DNA of 64,000 bases from assembly GCA_963693085.1 (NCBI GenBank), contig OY856409.1, forward strand, positions 661,105,591 through 661,169,590. Direction: 5' to 3'. Below are positions 13,998-26,203 of the stretch, in pieces; positions within the stretch are counted from its first letter, which is position 1, and every line of letters starts with the position of its first letter. This DNA comes from Alisma plantago-aquatica (Eukaryota; Streptophyta; Magnoliopsida; Alismatales; Alismataceae). Made by a program: the position numbers and the translations under genes. The notes beneath the pieces were generated by a model. That model did no database searches, was not told where the DNA came from, and saw only the letters and a list, made by a program, of their open reading frames with translations.

Positions 13998-16900
13998 TGT
14001 GAGACCCCTAACCTTGCTTGAAGTGTTGAAAAAGCTTAATTATCATAATTGAATTCTTATAACCCTAATATAAGCTTGTGATATGCTTTCAAATCATAAT
14101 ACAAGCTTAAGTTTCAAATTTGGTCCAATTTGGACATTGTTTGAGCAAGTTATGCAATTTTATGCACATTTTGGACTTTTCTACAATTTACCCAATTGAG
14201 AGGTTTTATTTGCAACTTATCACTTGCATTATGTTCCTTGTATATTATCTCGTCATTCTTGAGCTTTTTGATCTATGTGGAACCTATTTAAACCTTGTTT
14301 TGAAGGTGTTTTCCTCAAGGGTATTTTAGGATTTACCCCTTCATGGATGAGCTACCTTTAGTAGCTATCAACTAATGAATTAGTTGTTTTGCTTGAAAAT
14401 TCAAGAAACAAGGGATAAGAATGTCTCTATGGATGGTGGGGGATCTACTTGTGTGTGTTCTTATATATTCTTAATAGTTTAAGGCCATGGACACTTAGAA
14501 AGATATTAGAACTTCAACTTTTTCTTTTTCTTTATCTTACAGTTTCATATACTTATCCCTAAGCACCAAAATGATCCATTTGCTCTCCACCACTTCCATC
14601 CTTCTATGAAACTCATTCTCCCTCTGTGCTGCTGCAAATTTCCTATTCAAGGAAGAAGAAATCTTCTTAGAAAAAGAATCTAGGGTTGCAATTGACTTCC
14701 TTTTAGGGTTTGAAAAGCTTCCTTCTAGTGATCTTGACCTAAAAGAGTAAGATTCCCCTTCTTACCTCCATTTTTTTTTCTTTTTTATCCTTTTTCCCTT
14801 CCTTTCTACAGGTTGTAACCTTTCTGTTCCATGGTATAAATTGATCTAAATCTCTAAAACCCTACCTTTCTTGCTCCTTATGCTTAGGGTTTGCTCATTT
14901 GATGAAGAAAGGTGCTAGATGGACGAGTTCCCAACTTATGCTTGGATTTTCTACCCTACCTGCTCATGTTTTCTTATGTTTGGGAGTTTATCTTCTAATT
15001 AGAGTCAAGTTTTATAACTTGATCCACATTTATTGCTTACCATAAGCTTGCTAGCTCATGTTCTTGCTTTTAAATGATGATCCATGCACTAAAAAGCTAT
15101 GCTTGGCTTGGATTTCGATTTTCATAATGTTCCCTGTTCTGATTTCAGTTCTAGATGAACCTATGATTATGTGTAACATTATTCCTAAGGTATAATATGA
15201 CTTGGATCAGGTTTTTTTGACAACCTATGGTGCTAAGCACCTATCAACCAAAGGTCAATTTTAGGATTTAAAGCTGATTTCTTCTATAAACACATGACTC
15301 GATAGTGGTACCATTGCAACAACCGATGGTGTTGTCTTCATGAAAACTGATGGTGGTGAACAAGGGTGTCAACTTACATTCACCCCTTAGGTCAGGCGTT
15401 GGCCTAATTAGAAGCCTATTGATAACAACTAAGTACCCTGATGATGTTATCAAACAATGGTGATATTAGTTTGATATTTGATGTTGATTAATGAATATAG
15501 TGTGATCTAACAACCTATGATGACGTAATAGTGACTAATGATGGTGGATCAGGTCTCCAAAACCTATGGTGAGTTAATCATATAGTTTAATCATCAATTA
15601 AGCCTTAGACCAATGGTTTCTTGGGTCACTTGATGCAATGGTCAAACCTATACTGTAATTGATGGTTTTAACATATGAACTTGACCTAATGGCCAAGATA
15701 TAATGTTTATTCCTACAATAAAGTGGAATGATGGCTAATGTAATATGTTGGTCTTAATAATGTGATTTATATGGTTTCCTTTATATGATCAACTTAAGGA
15801 GATTACTTGTTGACAATGGATGGCTGGTTTTAAATGAACAGTCGATTGTGGGTTTTACCGTACTCTCAACAGAACCCTTATTGTTGTTAATCAAAGGATG
15901 TCTAGGGTTAAATGGTGAATTTTATAGATCACAACTCAATAACATCATAGATGATTCATTCAAGGTGTTTACTTATGTAAATGACCAATAACTTTACCTT
16001 TTCAACATTTCATGGTTAGAAGTTGATGCCTCAATATTTCCATTGTTTTGGGTGAAGCGTATAGTGTAATGTTATGATTCAAATGATGACAATTTGATGG
16101 TTCAATACCTTAAAATTTTAGTCTTACCCTTTCCCTCATATTATTATGATTTATAATCACCATAATGAATTAATGGGTAACCCTAATGAGGTATAGCTTG
16201 TTATACCTAGATTTAATATAACTAAATGTTGATAATTGGGTATAAATAGTCCTTGAATGACTAATACAATCATGGAGTACTCTGTTACTATTGTTGAAAC
16301 CCTAATATGCTATAACCCGATGGTTACACCTTGATTTATGTGTGGGTTCATACTTGAGAATAGTATGGAATGTGATGGTGATGCTTCACCTTATGCATCC
16401 ATGATCCAATGGGGATGCCGTGAGTTAGGGTTTGGGTATAAGTGTTGATTAGTTACATTAATATAATTTATCTTGTTGAACCTAAATCTAATGCAAATGG
16501 ATAAATACGAGTATTCATGTTTAACATTCTTATATGATGTAATGATGGTGGAATAACCTCCTTAATATGATCATAACCTTAATATGTTAATTGGTGGTCA
16601 CATGGTTGATACTTTCTTATGCTAAACATGTGCATTATGAATGTGATGAGGGTTAATCATATCTAGATTCCTTCCATGTTGATGTAATAAAGGAATGTTC
16701 TAAATGTTAATATAACCCTGCCATGATTGTTTATGAATATATCCTAGCTCATTAATGCAATATTGTGTTGATCCGATGTATTATATGTAAGTGATGTTGT
16801 TGATCATTGTTATAAGGCATGCAAAGATAATGATGATCTTACAGGGAATAGTATGCTGGTCTTAATGACCTTTGGGCATGGTTGAGCCCTGAATGAGGTG

Positions 16901-18907
16901 TAATCCTCTTGTGTTGATAGGGGTTGATACCCTGTGATATTGTTAGAAGGATTTATATCCTGTGATAGTATGATGGTCTTAATGACCTTTGAGCATGGTT
17001 GAGCCCTGAATGAGGTGTAATCCTCTTATGTTGATAAGGGTTGATACCTTACGATATTGTGAAAAGGATTTATATCTTGTGATAGTACGATGACTAGTGT
17101 GGTCCCTCATGAATGACAAGTGAATAGTACCATGTTATAATGAGATGAGAAATTATGTTCCACACATTTTATATATTTTAAAAGTTGTGATATTTATATG
17201 CTTTCTAGAAGTGAATTAGGGTTTGTATGTCCACTTGTTTGATGCAGTATTAATTCACCCAATTGGCATAACTAATCAAGTGTAACTCTAATCATGTAGT
17301 GCCCTGTTTCGTAGAGCCATCTTCAGTGTCAGAACTTGCTAGATGGTGAAATGAGTATTCCTAAGGGAAACTCAGAGCGCATACTGTTGAGTATGTAGGG
17401 GTGGCAAGTTGAGGATATATCCTTGTCATCCACAATGCAGGTTATGGAGGATGGCTATGGTCATGCCTCATACATCTCATGCGATTGAGGACAAATGCGG
17501 TTGTACCTTGGATTAGATGGTTTTGTATACCCTGGTTTCTAGTGTTGTGACCTGTACCAAGGGCAGACTAGTGGTTAGCATCTTGACTATATGTCACTGT
17601 GGTGGTAGCTTTGACTGACATATCACTGCCTTTTTACTCGTACTGACTGAGGGGAAGAGATCTTAGGATACTGACACTCGTAGATCATGTATGAAACTGA
17701 ATAGCCCTTTACACGGGTCAGTTGGACTTTGGATGGTACGATTCAAATTTCCCAGGGCATAATAAAAGATGTAATATAGCCATCTAGCAAATCTGTTTAG
17801 GGTTATACATGACGATTCACATTGGTTGATAACCCTTGTTTGTTCTCTTTATATAAAGAAGATGCTTAGTGTAATTAAGAGATAGTAGATATGCTTATGA
17901 TGTGGATATGCTTAAGACTGAAGATGTTTACATACAATAGCCATGCTTATATTGATAGCTATATTGCTAGTGTTGGTTATAATTATGATCCTAGCTATCT
18001 CATGTTGTTAGTTATGTTTAACATGCTATCTATGCCTTTGTAATTAGAAATGCATATACTTCTAATCATACTTATGCAGATAGTCACACTTATGTTGTTA
18101 GTTCTACTTATAATGTAGATCTACCCAACCTGTAAGACATGCTAATGTTGTTAGCTATGCTTATGTAGCTAGTCTTATTCATAATGATATAGATTCAATG
18201 TTATTAGACTTGCTCATGATGCTAGATATGCATATGATACTGAATTGCTTAAACAAGATAAAGGATGATAGTCTGGCTAATGATGATAATTATAACATGC
18301 TTCTTTATGTATTATGTTAATCATCTCTACTATTGAGCCAATTTGTTATATCTGATTAAACTGCTTAAACTATTTAATTACTTAAAATTTTGTAATAAAT
18401 AAAGGTTGTTGGATGTTATATCTCTTGCTGGGACATGGGTCTAAGCTTGTGGTTCGCCACATTGTTTTTTAGGTAATCAAAAGTGACGAAAACAAACCTG
18501 TGGCAGCAAAGAGGAGCTATAGTAATGAATATTTGAGAAAGTTGATTAGATGTCTAGTGTGTCCTAGAGTCATCCCTATACTCTTAGGTCCAGGCAGGAA
18601 TAGTTTGTATATGGTGTTTCAAACAAATCAGAATTTTGTTAACATGTTAATGCTTGTTGGTGTGGCATATACAAATATTGTTATCCTGTGTATATATGTT
18701 GTTGCTAAGGGGATAGAACAATTTGTATCAAATTCTTGTCATAGTATGGATAAAATAAAGATGTTGGGCTCTTATGTAAATGTTTCTGAGTCGGTGCTGA
18801 CATTGAAATCAGTTTTAATTTACCCATATTTTTGGGTATGTGGTTAATTGGTTATTGATTGTGTTTTATGTTTTGAGTAATCTCATTTAGTGTAACAGGT
18901 TCTCACA
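13998..18907 (+). repeat. 3' LTR of the LARD-like element (4910 bp)
   Basis: Direct repeat of 5977-10883, with the same terminal bases and an equivalent internal duplication (16848-17081). A 115-codon open frame at 18500-18847 is LTR sequence. The other LTR breaks it with substitutions, so I do not call a gene. Confidence 0.9.
16848..17081 (+). repeat. Tandem duplication, two units of 117 bp, in the 3' LTR
   Basis: Units at 16848-16964 and 16965-17081, equivalent to 8825-9057 in the 5' LTR. Confidence 0.9.
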
Positions 18908-19747
18908 ATATTCTCCCATTCTTGCACTAATGTAAACTTCTTGGGATCCACATGAACACGTTCAATAGATATCACATGCCACAGAAAAGACACCTCAACA
19001 AATCTTCTAACATATGAATGGTTCTCTCAGACTGACCATTTGTCTATGGATGAAAGGCTATGTTGAACTTCAATTGTGTCCCCATAGTTGTGTAAAAACC
19101 TTCCCAAAAACAAATGGTAATTTGTGGACCTCTATCAGACACTATGGTAACTAGGATACCATGCAAAAGAACTATCTCATTAACATATATATGTGCCAAC
19201 TTCTCTATTATATACATTGTCTTGACTGGAAAGAAGTGAGATGAATTGGTTAACCTGTCAACTATCACCCAAATGGAATCATGACCTTTGGTTGTCCTAG
19301 GAAGACCAAAAACAAAGTCCATGGTAATATGATTCCATTTCCACTATGATATCAACAACAATTATAACGTCCCTATAGGCGTCTAATAATGCTCTATCTT
19401 GACCAGCTGACAAATTGGACATCTAGCCACAAACTCTGCCACATCCCGCTTCAAACCAAGCCACCAATATAGATCCTTTAGGTTATAGTTCACTTGGTAC
19501 TACTAGAATGCATCTCATACATCGAAGAGTGGGCCTCTTCCAGAACCATCTTCTGCAAACTATCAACATCTAGAACCACTGTCCTATTGTGGAAGCAAAC
19601 TATCCCATCATCTGACTCATGGAAGCCATCATACTTCTTACTACCAAACTCTGCCTTGATATTATGTATCATGGTATCAACCCGTTGCACATCTATGATC
19701 TGCTGCATCAAGGTAGGCTTCACCTACAACTGTGCTAACAAATATGC
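18908..19747 (-). pseudogene. Ty3/gypsy integrase fused to an RT fragment
   Basis: Read from 19747 down, the minus strand gives an integrase N-terminal region (VKPTLMQQIIDVQ, then LEEAHSSMYEMH...RCPIC as the HHCC zinc finger). The catalytic core follows at 19322-19044 (WVIVDRLT, IVSDRGPQ, TNGQSER as the D, D, E residues) and ends near LEDLLR. Without a gap it then becomes reverse transcriptase (EVSFLWHVIS, VDPKKFTLVQEWENI) to 18908, where the LARD-like element starts. RT continues at 5976. An integrase followed by RT is the wrong order for one gypsy element, so two copies have been joined near 18990, perhaps at a short shared stretch. Stops are present. Confidence 0.82.
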
Positions 19748-21250
19748 TGTAAAGAGGCGAGATCACCTCCTTACTAAAATTTTAAGGAAGTACAAAACAT
19801 CCATCTTTTTAGAAAGACAAAAGATTTTGAGGGATGCATGTATAATTTTCCAAGTAAATAAGCATGCACCAGATACATTACAAAATGTCAATAGCAACGG
19901 AAATAAAAGTACTAAGCCTATTACATGGCTTTCATTGTTCATTACATGATTGTTCTCAAAAGAAAAAGATAAGAGAAAAGGATCTAACTATAGCAACCTG
20001 GACATCCTTTCAGATAGATTGAGATCTACTCCTGAGATGAATTCCTTCAAACTTGCCCTTCTCCTTACTTAGCACCAGCACCTGGGTGGTTGGGAAAGCG
20101 CCCAGCAAAAGGGGAAAGAAAACAAGGTATGTGTCACAAAACTAATCTAGGATATCAAGACAAGTACAACAAATAAAAATAGGCTAGGGTTCATCATATG
20201 ATGAAAATTACAATAGTATGAGGCTATATTCAAAAGAAACTTGCCATTAACAATTATATCAAAAGGGATTTGCATGTAAGATAATTATGCCTACCTAACT
20301 AAGTAGGGTTGAGGAACCTACCAAACCTATAACCTTAGGTGAGGGGAGAATAAGAAATTCCCAGTTACCTACCATATTATGGGAAGAATAATACATTCCC
20401 CAGGGCGATTATTTACATGCCCGCTGTGGGTGGTTGTACATAAGTACTGCTACTTTAAATTAAATAGAACATAAATCCACATGCTATAAAAGTAGTCATG
20501 GCAAGAGTAGTCATAATATTCAATAAGCATGGCAGTGGGGTATAAGACCCAAATAAGAAGAAATTATAATCTAATTTGAGGCATGTACAACATTAGGATT
20601 CAAGAATAGAATATTTAGGGTTCATTTAAGCCTCATTAGGGAAATATAGGGTTTGGCTGCAATTATCCCAACATAGGGTTTAAGGAATGAACATACCTCT
20701 CTTACTGATATCAATTGCTAACTTTAACCACTTTAATTGAGTCCAAGTTCCACTTTGCCTATTTTCAATGTATTAACATGTATTAGAGTACATTAATATA
20801 TAGAAACCCTAATTTCAGAACTTTTTAGAAAAATTCGGATTTAGTCTTTTGAAAATATCACCAATGAACTTATTAGGTTCTCCTGATGAAGTAAACATAT
20901 TCTTATGTTAATTTTGGAGTTATAATGATTAAGATGTAATTTTTATGGATTTTTTGCATTAAATTCGTTTTACAAAAATCACCCCTCGTCAAACCATGAA
21001 ATCAGACCTTGAAAATATTGTTATTAGATATATATTAATTTTCCAATTCCAAAACATATTTATTTGTCAAATTTGGATAAGCGATTTAGAAGATATGAAT
21101 TTTTCAATACTGACCAATAGGAAATTGCCACATCATCAAACCGATCGAGATAATTAAAGAGAGAGGGAGAGGGAGAAAACACCATTTGACCCAATATCAG
21201 GTTTGAAGTTGCATAGGTAACCAAACTAGAGCTTCTAGAGAAGGTAAAAT
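19748..21250 (-). repeat. Solo LTR inserted between gypsy RNase H and integrase, left part
   Basis: This is the distal end of a split LTR whose other part is 32545-33827 (about 2.8 kb in total). The plus-strand edges are TGTAAAGAGG at 19748 and TTTTACA at 33827, an inverted TGTAAA...TTTACA terminus. The flanks are TATGC and CCTGC (3 of 5 match). Joining the flanks gives a continuous gypsy frame (VSLL/AYLLAQL..VKPTL) apart from one stop, so this is a true insertion and not a rearrangement. The minus orientation is inferred from similarity of 33421-33670, read on the minus strand, to the 5' part of the LTR at 13998. No gene seen. Confidence 0.72.
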
Positions 21251-22637
21251 TGTTGGCTAAATTGACATTATGATAAATCCCTTTGTTTCGATGATGACAA
21301 ACATTTCATTCTTGTCGATCTAACGTGCTAATTGAGTGTTGCAGGAATAAGGTGGATGACAAAGTACTAGGGAATCTATACGCTTGAATATTTGTAAATT
21401 TCATGAAATGTAATCAATTGTAAACTTGTACAAATATATAATGTACAAGTAGTTAGACTTCATGTAAATCAAGCGTTAGATCTCCTCTAGCCAATCACTA
21501 CACTTAGATAGGTCATCCCCTTCAATAGTGTCACATATGCACACTCATACACACACTTAATGCCTTAAATTGAAACATTGAAACAAGGGCAATCTCGGTC
21601 GACAAACTCCTTGACCGAGACACTCTCGGTCGACAAACTTCTCGACCGAGAAAGATCCAAGTAGCCGTTAGACACAGCTGACAAGGTAGTTGGAAGTTGG
21701 AGATGAACGTTGCAAACACTTGATCCAGAGAGCCTGTCGGTCGACAATTCCTCGACCGAGATGGACTCTGACAGCAACTGCAGAATTAATTAATTAGCCA
21801 TTGCTAATGCAACCAACTTGTACCTAACGGCTAGTTAAGCACTTAGAACCCCCTAAAAAGTGTCTAGAACGTCCTTAAGCACTTGTAGGCCATTCCTATA
21901 AATAGAGCATGCCTTAGGACACCTAAACTTACCTAAGCTACACTTGTGATACACTTGAGCATACACTTACAATTGGCAATCTGTTTTGAGAAATTGAGCA
22001 ACACTTGCATTGGCGATCCCTCTACTTGCTCTAATTTCGTGTCCTATAGGCTAGTATCTCCTATCCACAACAATCACACGTGCATATACATTGGTTAGGA
22101 GATCTACACGCTTGATATAGGCAAATCAAGCCTTGTGCTTCAAAGGATAAGTGTAATTTCCTATTTCCTTCTTGTTCTTTTTATTCTTTGTATTCTCCTT
22201 GCTACTCCTAGGGTTGGAGGCTGCGGATTGGAGAAGGTTCTTCTCGGTGGAGAAGGTGGACTTCGAGCTACTTCAAGAAGGCTATTGCAACGGGAAGCTA
22301 CTTCAGGAGGAATGCTACTTCAAGGGGGAGCTTGAAGTTACTTCAAGAAGGCTGCTTCAAGGTTGGTGCAATTACTTCAAGGTGAAGGCTGCTCGAAGGG
22401 TTTAGGGAAAGAATTGTAATTTTATGTAAAGTCCTTGCGAGGTAATAAAATTAAATTCTTTCAAAATCCCGGTTGGATAAGCAACCGGGTAGTGGACTGA
22501 CTACCTTAGTATTTGCTAAGGTAGGAACCACTCTACATCCTTGTTCCTTGTCCAATATTCTTGTGATTGGTTGTTTGAGTTAAATAATTGTTAAATTAAT
22601 TGAAAACCCTATTCACCCCCTCTCTAGTGGTTTTTCA
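21251..22637 (+). repeat. Copia LTR 1 of the tandem array
   Basis: TGTTGGCTAAATTG...GGTTTTTCA. It holds three inverted-repeat modules of the CTCGGTCGA/TCGACCGAG type (21594-21619, 21625-21650, 21737-21759). The first has one mismatch in its right arm. Confidence 0.95.
21896..21905 (+). promoter_or_regulatory. TATA box, LTR 1
   Basis: CTATAAATAG, about 140 bp after the last palindromic module. The same box is conserved in the sister LTRs. Confidence 0.7.
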
Positions 22638-22639
22638 AT

Positions 22640-22651
22640 TGGTATCAGAGC
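22640..22651 (+). other. Primer binding site, copy 1
   Basis: TGGTATCAGAGC two bases after LTR 1, complementary to the initiator Met-tRNA 3' end and followed by AGGCTTC. Confidence 0.92.
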
Positions 22652-22684
22652 AGGCTTCAAGGAACTCTAACCAAGTCTTGAAGA

Positions 22685-24369
22685 ATGGGTGACGGGTTGC
22701 TCAACAACCTCAACCTTGAAGGGACACTTGTGGCTAGACCTCCGACATTCGATGGAACTAACTACACCTACTGGAAAAGTAGAATGCAATTTTATTTCCA
22801 AGGGATTAGTTGGGATCTATGTAGGATGGTGTCAACCCCCTATGAGCTTCCTCAAGCGGAATATGCAGCTTGGGACACCAATACGGTAAAATCGGCTCAA
22901 ATGAATGCGAAGGCTGTAACTATTCTCTATTGTTCAATTTCACTAGGAGAATTTAATAGGATATCAACTTGTGAAACAGCCTATGAAATTTGGCATAGAC
23001 TTTCCATAACTTATGAAGGGACTGTTCAAGTCAAGAATTCCAAAATTAGTATGCTTAAACAAAAGTTTGAACATTTCTGTATGGATCCAAATGAATCTAT
23101 TAGTGAAATGTATGCAAAATTCTCTTCTATTGTAAATGGTTTAAATGCTTTAGGTAAAGTTGTTCTTGAGGAAGATCAGGTGTCAAAGATCCTTAGATCA
23201 CTTCCTCCCAAATACAAGCCCAAGGTGACGGCCATTGAAGAAGCAAATGACCTCACCCGACTAAAGATGGAACAACTCATTGGCAACCTAGAAGCTCATG
23301 AGGCAACTTTAGAAGAGGAAGAAAGAAGAGAACGTGAACTTCAACAAGGGAAAAAGAAGGACATTGCATTCAAAGCATAAACCAAGGACAATCATGACAC
23401 AAGTGAAGATGATAGTGAAGAAGAAACTCTCATTGGAAATGGTAAGCAATATAAAAGTTTTAAAACTAATAAAACTTCTAGTGTTTCTTCTTCCAGGTGC
23501 TTTGAATGTGGCAAAAAGGGACACATGAAAGGTGATTGTCCAAAACTCAAGAAAGGGAAGAAATCATCTCACAAAAAGAAAGAAAGAGCATATAAAGCTG
23601 CATGGGATGATTCAAGTGATGATAGTGATGATGGAAAAGAAGAAGTAGAATGCCTCATTGCTACAACAAATGAAGAAGAAGAAGAGGTAAGTCTTTTTGA
23701 TCTACCAAAAGAAGATCTAATTGCTAGTCTTCAAGATACTCATGAGAAACATATTGAGTGCAAGAAGAAACTAAAAAAATCAAATAAAGTAAATGATGAT
23801 TTAAACGTTAAACTTCCTGCTCTTGCATCTGAAAATGAAGATCTCAAAAAGGCAAATGAAGATTATGATCTTAAGTTAAAATCTGTAGAAGCTGATTACA
23901 ATCTTCTTTCCTTAGAGAAGTTAAACTTGCAAACTCAAGTGAATGATCTTCAGAAACAACCTATTTTATGTTCACACTTAGATTATGATGAGTTGTAAAA
24001 GAAAGAAACTCTCTAGTATCTGATTTAGATCAAACAAAGAAAGATATAAATAATAAGATGGATGATATTGATAAGTTACAGAGTAAAATAAATGAGTTAA
24101 GAGGAAATGACATCCTTGAGAATATTCTGAAAATTTCCTCTAGTTATAATGGAAGAAGAGGATTAGGATATGATCCAAAGAAGAATCAACCTAAAAGAGC
24201 TAAAGCATCCAAGCCTAAAATTGTGTTTGTACCTAAGAACACAATTCCTAGAAAGAAAAATGAAGTTGACTCCATTATTTGTCATTATTGCATGCGCATT
24301 GGACATTATTCATTTTCATGCCCATATAAGAAAAAGAATGATGATATAGCTTGGATTCCTAAAACTTAG
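22685..24369 (+). pseudogene. gag: Copia gag, copy 1 (about 561 codons, broken)
   Basis: Structural capsid/nucleocapsid protein of a copia element. It starts MGDGLLNNLNLEG and then has the copia gag core (FDGTNYTYWKSRMQFY, YEIWHRL near residue 100, KILRSLPPKY near residue 170). A basic/acidic linker and a CCHC zinc knuckle CFECGKKGHMKGDC (~residue 275) follow. A Lys/Glu-rich coiled-coil-like stretch leads to a second knuckle CHYCMRIGHYSFSC near the end, and the frame stops after AWIPKT, where a Sirevirus polyprotein would pass into protease. Two lesions: an in-frame TAA at 23378-23380 (TCA in copy 2) and a one-base deletion near 23995 that shifts the frame. The start is the first ATG after the primer site. 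Confidence 0.93.
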
Positions 24370-26203
24370 AAGCTTAAAATTAACAAGTTGAGATTTGACC
24401 TAAACTAATTGTTGATATACAAATGTCATATCTCAACACAATCAAGCAATAACTTGTATAATTTTGTTTGGAAACAATTAACAGTTCTGAAAAACTGTAC
24501 AGAAACCTGGTCGGTCAAGAAAATGTCGACCGAGCAATCTGTCGGTCGAGAAATCTTGGACCGAGCAGGTTACTGATTTCCAGTCTGTAGTAAATCTTCT
24601 GAATGTGTTTTTCAATTAATCAAATTGCTATCTATTTGTTGTTAATAACTGTTTGTACATGCAAAATAAAGTATAAATTCTGGAAATCACCCTTGAAAAC
24701 TTATTTGAGATTAATTTGGTTTATTCTCTACATGGTTTAGGTTAAAACTGAAAATTATGAACCATGTTGATTTAAGTCAAATTACTGCCTTCATGGTCTA
24801 TTCTAAGTATTCTTTGATAGAAACCATATGTTGAATTTCATGTTGTTATTGTTCTATCATTACATCATAGATATGCTTTCACCATTTCATTATTCAAAGA
24901 TGATGCTTGTTGCAATAAATAAAACTCTATGGCACAAACAGATAATGATTATTGCATGAATGGTCATTGATGATACATAGGCAAGCAAAATGAATTGTTG
25001 TTGATATATTGCTTAGAATTTCAATGCTTTCTCTTCTAAAGCAAATAGTCGTAACACATAAGATATTAATACAAATTTCTCAATTAGACTTGAGATATTA
25101 ATCGTGCTTTCAAGGATATTTTTTAAGAATCTTATGGGTACAAGAAGAAATAGAATTTGATATTTATGTACCTACAACAAAGCTTATATAAATCTTCTAG
25201 GAAAATCAAGGATGAACATCTTCATATTGAGTATCATTCAAAATGCTTCAAATTGATATCTAATCAAATTACATGCAGATATTATACTTCACATATGAGT
25301 CTTCAAATTGGAAATCTGCAAAATTGCCTCTTGGTTGAAATTGAATTTGGCCAAGGGGTGCTATGGTCGAAGTCAAGGTCGACCTAAAATAAGCTTTGAC
25401 AAAATGCTTATTTGGACATCATTTTATTGTACTTAATATTAGTATACTTCTGATAAAGGTCAAAATCAAAATTTAAAATCATTTGTGACCTTAGAAGCTT
25501 TAAATTGCTTTAATTGTAAGATTAAGGGGGAGATCATAAAAACAAATTGGATTATTTGATTAAGAAGCTTACAAAAACATTGTAAACATCATTTGAAGCT
25601 TGTTGCGACCTTAGTATTTTTACTCTTGGTTATGAAGAAATCTATGAATTTCATAAAAATGATATATCTTGTTCTTAAAGGAACTCTCTAAACAAACCAG
25701 GGCTTAACATCCCATGCATTTGGTTAGAGACATTTTTATGTACTCTAAGATTAAAGGATTCTCATTTCATTTTTAGGGCTTAACATCCCTTGCAAAATGG
25801 GTGAGAAATCAATACACATAAGCCATAAACTTAAAAGAAACTCATATCATTTCAAGGCTTAACATCCTTTGCAAATGATTGAGAAACAAATTGTGGCTAA
25901 ATTTGACAATAAAATCCCTTGATTTTAATTGGATATCTCTTTAAGGGGGAGCAACGCTTAAAAAGAAAGACACAAAGTCATACTAAATGATTGTATTGGA
26001 TATCTTTTTGAAATGACAAAGGGGGAGAAATAATATAAAATCACAAACATAAAATTAAAATGAGTTTCATAATATCTTGGCCAGCAGTCATTTGCAAAAC
26101 CAAAGATGGCTACAAAGGTAAATTTCAGGTATGAAACTCACATGTTTTATATTTCCTTATTTTATATTTAGGAAATGTTTGTCATCTTCAAAAAGGGGGA
26201 GAT
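24370..26203 (+). other. Non-coding 3' interior of copia copy 1 with repeated polypurine tracts
   Basis: It carries no protease, integrase or RT motifs. Two inverted-repeat modules like those in the LTR lie at ~24510-24533 and 24542-24564. AAGGGGGAG-type purine tracts occur four times (25524-25533, 25943-25951, 26018-26028, 26190-26202). The last abuts LTR 2 and is the functional polypurine tract. Extra tracts are a reported Sirevirus trait. Confidence 0.85.

Larger units (their letters stand above)
5977..18907 (+). mobile_element. Non-autonomous long-LTR (LARD-like) gypsy element, 12.9 kb
   Basis: Two direct repeats of about 4.9 kb (TGTGAGACCCC...GGTTCTCACA) flank a 3.1-kb interior with a primer site but no gag or pol. 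Removing the solo LTR nested in it leaves only about 1.7 kb of original interior. Flanking 5-mers ATCTT (5972-5976) and ATATT (18908-18912) are a target duplication with one mismatch. The gypsy RT reading frame on the minus strand resumes across the insertion (DPKKF...QEWENI on the right, DVAEVCSFLG on the left), which confirms the ends. Large LTRs and a non-coding interior fit the LARD class. The primer site and the purine-rich 3' region resemble those of the surrounding gypsy family, its likely source of proteins (inference). Confidence 0.88.

Noticed and set aside
18500..18847. 115-codon open frame with hydrophobic C-terminal half
   Set aside because: It lies in the 3' LTR. The matching part of the 5' LTR (10480-10823) is broken, and there is no known domain.
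22640..22651. Match to initiator Met-tRNA
   Set aside because: Only the 3' terminal complement is present, next to an LTR. It is a primer binding site and not a tRNA gene. The same holds at 10887, 27593, 37159 and 47583.
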